From CAYTED01 sp964537075 (GTDB lineage Bacteria; Patescibacteriota; Minisyncoccia; Moranbacterales; UBA1568), in assembly GCA_964537075.1 (NCBI GenBank), contig CAZIBB010000034.1:1-9467 (forward strand): a stretch of 9,467 nt of DNA. Direction: 5' to 3'. The position numbers and the translations under genes were made by a program. The notes under the pieces are model-generated. The model was not told the origin of the DNA and searched no databases. It worked only from the letters and a program-made list of their open reading frames with translations. Below, piece after piece: positions 1-4,077 of the stretch (positions are counted from its first letter, which is position 1; each line of letters opens with the position of its first letter).

Positions 1-49
1 TCACGGATATATTGAATATCGAGCATATCTTTCTGAAGATAAAAAGAAT

Positions 50-179
50 TTAGAATCTTGAATTTAGATTAAAAAAAATCAACCGACTACAAAAAAGCAT
101 AGCCTCAATAGAAAGAAAAGTCAAAGTAAAAATGCTCTTTCTTTCGATAGAAATCCAGATTCTACATTCCAGATTCTAA
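50..179. repeat. Imperfect inverted repeat in gene-free left end
   Basis: Two 21-base arms, 50-70 and the reverse complement of 159-179, agree at 18 of 21 positions; both begin TTAGAATCT. About 88 A-rich bases lie between them. The right arm also contains a short direct repeat (CCAGATTCTA at 155-164 and 169-178). No open reading frame, tRNA or GC-rich terminator is visible in 1-193. The structure is seen directly. Whether it is a decayed mobile element, a weak terminator downstream of the transporter gene, or a simple intergenic repeat is not decidable from this sequence. Confidence 0.5.
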
Positions 180-193
180 GTTCTTCTTCATGT

Positions 194-484
194 CTACCCA
201 ATATTCTCGTTCGCGACATCACGGTCATCCTTGCGATACGCGATAGTCAGACCGAACACCAGCCATGAACCGAGAGCAGCGAAGAAGAATCCGGCGGCAA
301 TCACGAAATTATCTGATGCCACCCCGTAAAGGAGCCAGGTCGTGGTACCGAGAGCGAGCAGTCCTGTCGACCAAAGCGAAATATCTTCCGCCGAGCGCGT
401 GCGAAAAATCCGCCATGCTTGGGGATAATACGCGATCGACATCAATATTCCCATCACCACCGTCAGTTTTTCCAAAAAACTCAT
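194..484 (-). CDS. SemiSWEET-type sugar transporter (PQ-loop, MtN3 family)
   Basis: This 96-residue protein is predicted to be an integral membrane half-transporter. Bacterial SemiSWEETs are single three-helix bundles of about 85-100 residues that dimerise to pass sugars down their gradient. Three hydrophobic segments are visible at about 5-22, 38-54 and 60-83. The signature proline-glutamine pair is at residues 21-22 in helix 1 (AYYPQAW), followed by the usual basic stretch and the S-x-x-D-I-S-like turn at 31-36. The C-terminal tail is charged and cytoplasmic in character. The ATG at 482-484 is the only start that keeps helix 1 whole. No Shine-Dalgarno is seen, and a TATAAT sits only 11 bases upstream, so the message may be almost leaderless. 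The substrate cannot be read from sequence; other PQ-loop proteins are the main alternative. Confidence 0.82.
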   Translation of the reverse strand: MSFLEKLTVVMGILMSIAYYPQAWRIFRTRSAEDISLWSTGLLALGTTTWLLYGVASDNFVIAAGFFFAALGSWLVFGLTIAYRKDDRDVANENIG

Positions 485-495
485 ACGATTAGGAT

Positions 496-501
496 ATTAT
501 A
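496..501 (-). promoter_or_regulatory. Candidate -10 box for the SemiSWEET gene
   Basis: A perfect TATAAT on the minus strand ends 11 bases before the ATG. No good -35 is seen 17 bases upstream, where the sequence is the 3' end of the tRNA relict (GTGCGA). If used, the transcript would have a leader of about five bases. Inference from a consensus match only. Confidence 0.3.
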
Positions 502-532
502 ATTTTTTTCTTCTGTGGTCGCACCTGCCGCG

Positions 533-564
533 CCCGCAACGCCTCGCGTAGCGATGCTGGCGGG
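533..564. repeat. Palindromic element, copy A (inside tRNA relict)
   Basis: A two-part hairpin. The outer stem is CCCGC (533-537) with GCGGG (560-564). The inner stem is GCCTCGC (541-547) with GCGATGC (551-557), with one mismatch and a GTA loop. It makes up most of the third insert in the tRNA-Val relict. Its core, 538-557, matches 6534-6554 except for one substitution and one extra base, so it looks like one member of a dispersed family rather than a chance hairpin. Confidence 0.6.
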
Positions 565-573
565 GACTCGAAC

Positions 574-600
574 CCACACACCAATAGAATTGGTATGTGG
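574..600. repeat. 12-bp hairpin inserted in the relict T-arm
   Basis: The arms CCACACACCAAT (574-585) and ATTGGTATGTGG (589-600) pair over 12 bases around a three-base loop. Eleven pairs are Watson-Crick and one is a G-U wobble in the minus-strand RNA. It forms nearly all of the second insert of the tRNA relict. No other copy was seen in the window. Confidence 0.6.
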
Positions 601-692
601 ACAGGCCAGGGACCCCCGCAATGCCTGCCCTTTAGATATTTTAACTAACATGTAACAGGGTGAAAATGCAGCATATCACTTTAAATTACCTG

Positions 693-805
693 TGGATGAT
701 ACTAGATTCGAACTAGTGACCCCGGCAATGTGAATGCCGTGCTCTAACTTCACCCTGTTACCTCTTTCGGAAAAGGTAACAGGGCAAGACTGAGCTAACC
801 CATCC
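693..805 (-). tRNA. tRNA-Val(CAC) with hairpin insert in the D-loop
   Basis: The minus strand gives an acceptor GGATGGG (805-799) with ATCATCC (700-694) and discriminator A at 693. The D-stem is GCTC (795-792) with GAGC (744-741). The anticodon stem is CGGCA/TGCCG with loop TTCACAT, so the anticodon is CAC at 732-730 and reads GTG codons. The variable region is GGGTC and the T-arm is ACTAG-TTCGAAT-CTAGT. Everything is canonical except the D-loop, which is 47 bases long instead of 8-10 and contains a perfect 10-bp hairpin. The acceptor also has a G-A mismatch at pair 7-66. No CCA is encoded; the next bases are CAG. It lies three bases after the upstream tRNA. It may be a pseudogene, may tolerate the hairpin as an extra arm, or may need RNA processing. 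Confidence 0.7.
753..784. repeat. Perfect 10-bp hairpin inserted in a tRNA D-loop
   Basis: The arms CCCTGTTACC (753-762) and GGTAACAGGG (775-784) are perfectly complementary around a 12-base loop. Removing about 38 bases here would restore a normal-length tRNA. A 13-base stretch covering one arm (749-761) recurs inverted at 652-664, in the neighbouring tRNA relict. Confidence 0.75.
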
Positions 806-808
806 CTG

Positions 809-882
809 TGGTCGCACCTGGACTCGAACCAGGGACCTCTGCAATGTGAATGCAGCATTCTAACCAACTGAACTATGCGACC
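809..882 (-). tRNA. tRNA-Val(CAC)
   Basis: A 74-base tRNA with a full cloverleaf: acceptor GGTCGCA/TGCGACC (882-876 with 816-810), D-arm GTTC-AGTTGGTTA-GAAT, anticodon arm CTGCA-TTCACAT-TGCAG, variable loop AGGTC, T-arm CCTGG-TTCGAGT-CCAGG and discriminator A at 809. The anticodon CAC reads the valine codon GTG; A73 agrees with valine identity. The 3' CCA is not encoded (CAG follows), so it depends on a CCA-adding enzyme. It lies about 107 bases downstream of the lysS stop with no clear terminator between, so co-transcription with lysS is possible. Confidence 0.9.
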
Positions 883-972
883 AAACCAATTAACAACGAA
901 CAAACAACACTCAACAAATCGATTTCAATGAAAATACTTTTTTATAAAAACTTCTTCTTATTCTCTGCCTAT

Positions 973-1004
973 TGCTCCCTGCTCACTGATCACTGCTCCT
1001 TGCT
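973..1004. repeat. Heptanucleotide tandem repeat at the lysS stop codon
   Basis: The plus strand reads TGCTCCC, TGCTCAC, TGATCAC, TGCTCCT, then TGCT: four and a half degenerate seven-base units (973-979, 980-986, 987-993, 994-1000, 1001-1004). On the minus strand the third unit supplies the lysS stop codon (990-992), and the units before it encode most of the final residues (SKEQ). Short heptameric repeats of this kind are known between genes in some bacteria, for example heterocystous cyanobacteria. Confidence 0.65.
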
Positions 1005-2450
1005 TTTCATTGGCGGGAAGATAACTGTCTCACGGACGGAAAGATTGAGAAGAATAGCGAAGAGACGCTCACTCATTCCGAAACCGAAAGCCGGCGGCAT
1101 GCCATATTCGAGCGCCTCAAGGAAATCCTCATCGAGCATCATCCCTTCGGCATCCCCTGCCTCACGGAGTTTCATCTGTTCCTCGAAACGCGCCCGCTGA
1201 TCGATCGGATCATTCAACTCCGCGAAACCGTTGCCAAGCTCGCTCGTGCAGGCGATCGGCTGCATGCGGAGCGCGCGACGATGATTCAAGGGATCGATTT
1301 TCGAAAGCGGAGATACCTCGATCGGATGTCCGACGAGGATGCAGGGCTGCACCAGCTTCTTTCGAACAGTTTTCTTGTAAATCGTATCGATCATCCGACC
1401 CTTTCCATACGTCGGCTCATATTTGATATGAAGTTCATCGGCCTTCGCCTTGAGCATCTCAAGTGAAATATCTTCAGAAAGATTCAATCCCGTTTCTCTT
1501 TCAAATGCCTCAAAATAATCCACTCGTTCGAATGGCCTGTCCCAATGAATCGTCTCACCTTCCCATTCCGTCTGAAGCGAGTTCCCGATGACCGTATGGA
1601 CGATATCCCGATAGAGTTCTTCCACAATGGCGATACCCTGCTCGAAATTCATATACGCCGCATAGAACTCGACATGATCGAATTCCTGCAGATGTTCCCG
1701 GTCGATGCCCTCGTTACGGAACACGCGGCCGATCTCGAACACACGCTCAAATCCTCCAACAAGCAACCGCTTCAGGGCGAGCTCGAGAGAGATACGCAGA
1801 TAAAAATCCTGATCCAGCGCATTGTGATGTGTTATGAACGGCTCAGCCTCGGCACCGCCCGGCACATGCTCGAGTACGGGAGTCTGTACTTCGAGAAACT
1901 CGCGATTCGAAAGGAATTTCCGAACCGTCTGCCAGAATACATTCTTCTTTCTAAATATCTCACGCGTCTCCGGATTCATCGCGAGATCGAGGTATCTCTG
2001 ACGAAGGAGAGCCTCTTCATCCTTCAATCCATAAAATTCTGTCGGGAGCGGAAGCATGGATTTGCCGAGCATCTTCCATTCAGAAACCAAAACGCTCTTC
2101 TCTTCCTGTTTGGTAAGAAACAATATGCCGGTCACTGAGATAAAGTCTCCTATCTCAACATTTTCTTTAAAAATCACAAATTGATCGTTCAATTTCTCGA
2201 GTGAGAAAAATCCCTGAATTTTCGCAGTACCATCTTCGATATGCACGAAAGCAATCTTCCCCATAACTCGAAGCGACCTGACCCGACCGACGAGCGTCAC
2301 TATTTCTTCTTTCATGGAAAGTTCATCGAATTGAGACAATGCCAAGACATTGGTATGGGAACGAAAATCCACTTCCGGATACGCTGTTCCGAAAGCACTC
2401 GTCAATCGCTCCAATTTTTCCCGCTTCACGCGGAGAATGTCTTCTCTCAT
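990..2450 (-). CDS. lysS: Lysyl-tRNA synthetase, class II
   Basis: This enzyme charges tRNA-Lys with lysine using ATP in the cytoplasm. At 486 residues it is slightly shorter than E. coli LysRS (about 505). An N-terminal OB-fold anticodon-binding domain spans about 50-130 (LVGRVRSLRVMGKIAFVHIED). The catalytic core follows, with motif 1 ending near EVQTPVL at 187-193 and the lysine-specific PGGAEAEPFITHHNALD at 197-213. Motif 2 (RVFRNEGI, 242-249) is clear, as is the lysine and ATP pocket segment ELGNGFAELNDP at 404-415. Motif 3 is present but unusual: GFGMSER at 456-462 replaces the common G-x-G-x-G-I-D-R, one residue shorter and with Glu for Asp. The ATG at 2448-2450 is preceded by only a weak GAG. 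A terminator upstream separates it from the previous gene. Assignment is very secure; AspRS and AsnRS lack the PGGA-ITHHN signature. Confidence 0.96.
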   Translation of the reverse strand: MREDILRVKREKLERLTSAFGTAYPEVDFRSHTNVLALSQFDELSMKEEIVTLVGRVRSLRVMGKIAFVHIEDGTAKIQGFFSLEKLNDQFVIFKENVEIGDFISVTGILFLTKQEEKSVLVSEWKMLGKSMLPLPTEFYGLKDEEALLRQRYLDLAMNPETREIFRKKNVFWQTVRKFLSNREFLEVQTPVLEHVPGGAEAEPFITHHNALDQDFYLRISLELALKRLLVGGFERVFEIGRVFRNEGIDREHLQEFDHVEFYAAYMNFEQGIAIVEELYRDIVHTVIGNSLQTEWEGETIHWDRPFERVDYFEAFERETGLNLSEDISLEMLKAKADELHIKYEPTYGKGRMIDTIYKKTVRKKLVQPCILVGHPIEVSPLSKIDPLNHRRALRMQPIACTSELGNGFAELNDPIDQRARFEEQMKLREAGDAEGMMLDEDFLEALEYGMPPAFGFGMSERLFAILLNLSVRETVIFPPMKSKEQ

Positions 2451-2459
2451 AATATCTCT

Positions 2460-2488
2460 ACTCTACCTATTTTTCCCGTTTCAGGCAA
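2460..2488 (-). promoter_or_regulatory. Candidate lysS promoter
   Basis: TTGCCT (2488-2483) and TAGAGT (2465-2460) are separated by 17 bases and each match consensus at four of six positions. It would start transcription a few bases before the lysS ATG. An 11-base sequence including this -35 recurs at the same place in the promoter candidate of the upstream orphan gene (3222-3232). Inference. Confidence 0.35.
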
Positions 2489-2521
2489 GCCACGTTACAC
2501 ACGCAAAATACGTAACATGGC
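2489..2521 (-). promoter_or_regulatory. Dyad abutting the lysS promoter candidate
   Basis: The arms 2489-2498 and 2512-2521 form a 10-bp stem around a 13-base loop. The one non-Watson-Crick pair is a G-U wobble in minus-strand RNA but a C-A mismatch in the other strand, which hints at an RNA structure made in the lysS direction. It sits between the upstream terminator and the candidate -35 box. It could be a repressor site or a leader hairpin if transcription begins further upstream. Function unknown. Confidence 0.4.
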
Positions 2522-2524
2522 AAG

Positions 2525-2555
2525 AAAAAAGGGCCGGTCACAATCGACCGAACCC
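2525..2555 (-). terminator. Rho-independent terminator of the 2583-3134 gene
   Basis: On the minus strand GGG-TT-CGGTC pairs with GACCG-G-CCC around a six-base loop (2555-2531), followed directly by six T residues (2530-2525). It lies 27 bases after the stop codon. Confidence 0.85.
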
Positions 2556-2582
2556 TCCGTTTTGACATATCGTAATGGGATT

Positions 2583-3134
2583 TTACCTCATCGGATACCG
2601 ATGCAATTCCTTGCCATCCACGGATCCGAAAAGCCAAGCAAATGCGCAATGTTCAATCCCGCGATTCATCGTAGAATTTCGGACGAGACGCGATACACGA
2701 TCATATTCCCTCGCGTCCATCATCGGATCTGTTTCTTTCCGGAAACTCTCTATCCACGGCATCAGGATTGCATCCTGAAACTCGTTCAAGTCCTTGCGAT
2801 TCCATTTCTGATGCCCGAAGTGCGGATCGGCATAGACGATTCCCACCACGAGTGCATACAGCTTCTCGTGCGGCGCTTCCGCTCTCGACAGCATCTTCCG
2901 ATATACCGCGATGTCCTCAGGAAATACCAGGTGAATCAGATACCAATACCGGAAGGAAAATAATTTCGCTTCCTGCTCGGAAAAAGAGCGGACAGCGGCA
3001 ATCGCTGGATCCATGATATCCCTTGTCCTGGCGTTTCCGGGGTAAGAAAAAACTTTTCGAGCCTGTTCGCATGCCTGCTTCTTCTGCCAGTAGTCACGAA
3101 GCGCCCTTACAAGGGCGGAATGAATTTTTGCCAT
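2583..3134 (-). CDS. Hypothetical protein, 183 residues, unrecognised family
   Basis: I do not recognise this protein. It is 183 residues, mostly predicted soluble and helical, with no signal peptide, no convincing membrane helix and no catalytic motif I can name. It is rich in charged and aromatic residues; a Trp/His-rich middle (ADPHFGHQKW, about 102-111) and a single-Cys segment (EHCAFAWLFG) near the C-terminus stand out. The reading frame is supported by the strongest ribosome binding site in the window (AAGGAGA, 3146-3140, five bases before ATG), a clean terminator 27 bases after the stop and a promoter candidate upstream. It appears to be transcribed alone between greA and lysS. The plus-strand open frame across the same bases has no such signals. 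That it is a gene is likely; function is unknown. Confidence 0.75.
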   Translation of the reverse strand: MAKIHSALVRALRDYWQKKQACEQARKVFSYPGNARTRDIMDPAIAAVRSFSEQEAKLFSFRYWYLIHLVFPEDIAVYRKMLSRAEAPHEKLYALVVGIVYADPHFGHQKWNRKDLNEFQDAILMPWIESFRKETDPMMDAREYDRVSRLVRNSTMNRGIEHCAFAWLFGSVDGKELHRYPMR

Positions 3135-3139
3135 GATAT

Positions 3140-3146
3140 TCTCCTT
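3140..3146 (-). promoter_or_regulatory. Strong Shine-Dalgarno fixing the orphan gene start
   Basis: AAGGAGA lies five bases before the ATG at 3134. It is the only near-consensus ribosome binding site in the window. TCCT at 3156-3153 could pair with AGGA across a six-base loop and partly hide it; that pairing is weak (four pairs). Confidence 0.7.
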
Positions 3147-3202
3147 TCCGGAGGATAGGTTGCGATGATTGTAAAGAGCGATTTCTTCTTTATGTTGCGC
3201 CT

Positions 3203-3231
3203 ACTGTATCTCACTCTGCCTTTTCAGGCAA
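3203..3231 (-). promoter_or_regulatory. Candidate promoter of the orphan gene
   Basis: TTGCCT (3231-3226) and TACAGT (3208-3203) are spaced by 17 bases, four of six consensus matches each. The start would be near 3196, giving a leader of about 60 bases. The -35 region also forms a short TGCCT-GAAA-AGGCA hairpin. It shares 11 bases with the lysS promoter candidate. Confidence 0.4.
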
Positions 3232-3242
3232 GAAGAAGATAA

Positions 3243-3290
3243 ATGCCCAAAATTCAAAATAACAATTTCCAAACAAATTACAATCCTAAA
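3243..3290. repeat. A/T-rich degenerate spacer sequence
   Basis: Between the greA terminator and the orphan gene promoter lies a stretch built from variants of CAAAATT, CAATTT and CAAATTAC. It has no coding signals or stable dyad. It resembles simple intergenic filler; no exact period could be fixed by eye. Confidence 0.3.
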
Positions 3291-3294
3291 AAAC

Positions 3295-3321
3295 AAAAAC
3301 CCCGAACGATGGGCTCGGGAT
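3295..3321 (-). terminator. greA terminator (possibly bidirectional)
   Basis: The arms ACCCCGA (3299-3305) and TCGGGAT (3315-3321) pair over seven bases around a nine-base loop. A T-run follows on the minus strand (A3295-3299) and T3321-3326 serves the plus strand. It lies 21 bases after the greA stop. Confidence 0.85.
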
Positions 3322-3342
3322 TTTTTATAAACAATCAATGCG

Positions 3343-3798
3343 TTACGCGATGGAAACGATTTCGTATTTCAGTTTTCCTGCGGGAACCTCGACTTCCACC
3401 ACCTCACCCTTATCGCGACCCATGAAGGCGCGACCGAGCGGCGATTCATTGGAGATTTTTCCGACGGCAGGATCAACTTCATTGGATCCGACGATGACGA
3501 AATCCCGCTCCTTGCCGGCGACTTTCACCGTCAGGGTCGATCCCATCTGCACACCGGACATTCGTGATTTGTGCGGGGCTATCACCACATCCTTCTGCAT
3601 CGCCTCAAGTTCCATGATTCGGCTCTCATTCTCGTTCTGCCGGCGTTTGGCTTCGCTATACTCGGCATTCTCCGAGAGGTCTCCCTGTTCTTTCGCTTCC
3701 TTGATAGAAGCAGCGATTTCCTGTCGCATGGCGATCTTCCTCATACTGAGTTCGTCCTCGATTTTTTTATATCCTTCTTTCGTCAAAATTTTCGACAT
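3343..3798 (-). CDS. greA: Transcription elongation factor GreA
   Basis: GreA enters the secondary channel of RNA polymerase and stimulates cleavage of the 3' end of backtracked RNA, rescuing stalled complexes. The 151-residue length is close to the usual 155-160. Residues 1-75 form the antiparallel coiled coil, with the acidic tip GDLSENAEY at 39-47. D40 and E43 match the catalytic-metal-binding D41 and E44 of E. coli GreA. Residues about 80-151 are the FKBP-like polymerase-binding domain (GSTLTVKVAGKERDFVIVGSNEVDPAVGKISNESPLGRAFMG). The ATG at 3796-3798 gives the standard N-terminus (MSKILTKEGYKKIEDEL); only a poor purine-rich site (GAAAAGAC) precedes it. It has its own candidate promoter, a leader of about 110 bases and its own terminator. 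GreB is unlikely, since the sequence lacks the larger basic patch of that paralog. Confidence 0.96.
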   Translation of the reverse strand: MSKILTKEGYKKIEDELSMRKIAMRQEIAASIKEAKEQGDLSENAEYSEAKRRQNENESRIMELEAMQKDVVIAPHKSRMSGVQMGSTLTVKVAGKERDFVIVGSNEVDPAVGKISNESPLGRAFMGRDKGEVVEVEVPAGKLKYEIVSIA

Positions 3799-3866
3799 GT
3801 CTTTTCAAATTACGAAATTACTTTTTTGCCGCAACCATCTTCCTCTGAAAGAATCCCCCATCAGGG

Positions 3867-3890
3867 AAAAAGAAAACTTCCAGATGGAAG
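3867..3890 (-). promoter_or_regulatory. Terminator-like hairpin in the greA leader
   Basis: On the minus strand CTTCC-ATCT-GGAAG (3890-3877) is followed by TTTTCTTTTT (3876-3867), the layout of a weak intrinsic terminator, about 70 bases before the greA start. Two smaller hairpins follow it. In E. coli the greA leader is known to contain an early terminator yielding short RNAs; a parallel here is inference. Confidence 0.45.
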
Positions 3891-3916
3891 GGCACTTCTT
3901 TATTTATATCTTCACC

Positions 3917-3944
3917 ATAGTAACAGAATCGTACCCCCTGTCAA
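3917..3944 (-). promoter_or_regulatory. Candidate greA promoter
   Basis: A perfect TTGACA (3944-3939) is followed after 16 bases by TACTAT (3922-3917), which keeps the key T, A and final T of a -10 box. The start would be near 3910. A second TATAAT on the minus strand lies at 3959-3954 without a good -35. Confidence 0.55.
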
Positions 3945-4077
3945 CCCAGCCCCTATTATACGATACAAAAGGCTTATTTTAGGTATAATCTGATTGTTTC
4001 AAAAGTCACTCATACAAAGAATTTTTTCTCTTCTGCGCTTATGACACCGTGTAAAATGGATGCTCGGTCAAATCCCC

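Larger units (their letters stand above)
516..690 (-). pseudogene. tRNA-Val(CAC)-like relict split by three inserts
   Basis: Read on the minus strand, this segment carries four blocks in the same order as the intact tRNA-Val at 809-882. They are ATGCTGCATT (674-665, anticodon stem), CATTGCGGGGGTCCCTGG (623-606; 16 of 18 match the 3' anticodon stem, variable loop and T-stem), GGTTCGAGTCC (574-564, T-loop), and CAGGTGCGACCA (527-516, T-stem and acceptor end, identical). Extra sequence separates them: about 37 bases within the anticodon loop (660-624), about 31 in the 5' side of the T-arm (605-575), and about 36 in the 3' side of the T-arm (563-528). The 5' third is degraded, with only GGT at 690-688 resembling the acceptor. 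It starts directly after the tRNA at 693-805 plus CAG. It almost certainly cannot fold as a normal tRNA. An alternative is a mosaic of several tRNA fragments. Confidence 0.6.

Noticed and set aside
541..600. Possible tmRNA 3' end, because of GGTTCGAGTCCCCGCCAGC on the minus strand
   Set aside because: No tmRNA 5' partner, tag-peptide frame or acceptor complement is found upstream, and the blocks around it match the adjacent tRNA-Val in order.
653..805. Group I intron or other self-splicing intron in the tRNAs
   Set aside because: The inserts are only 31-38 bases, far below the size of a catalytic intron, and three of the four are outside the anticodon loop.
676..903. Minus-strand 75-codon open frame over the tRNA cluster
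   Set aside because: It is a translation of two tRNA genes, as its tRNA T-loop-derived peptide (WFESR and SSNLV) shows.
2451..2582. T-box riboswitch controlling lysS
   Set aside because: The space between the upstream gene and lysS is too short, and no T-box sequence or specifier-terminator arrangement is visible; the terminator there belongs to the preceding gene.
2241..2963. Plus-strand open frame spanning the lysS 5' end and the orphan gene
   Set aside because: It crosses a strong minus-strand terminator and the lysS start. Its translation has no recognisable domain and no start signals.
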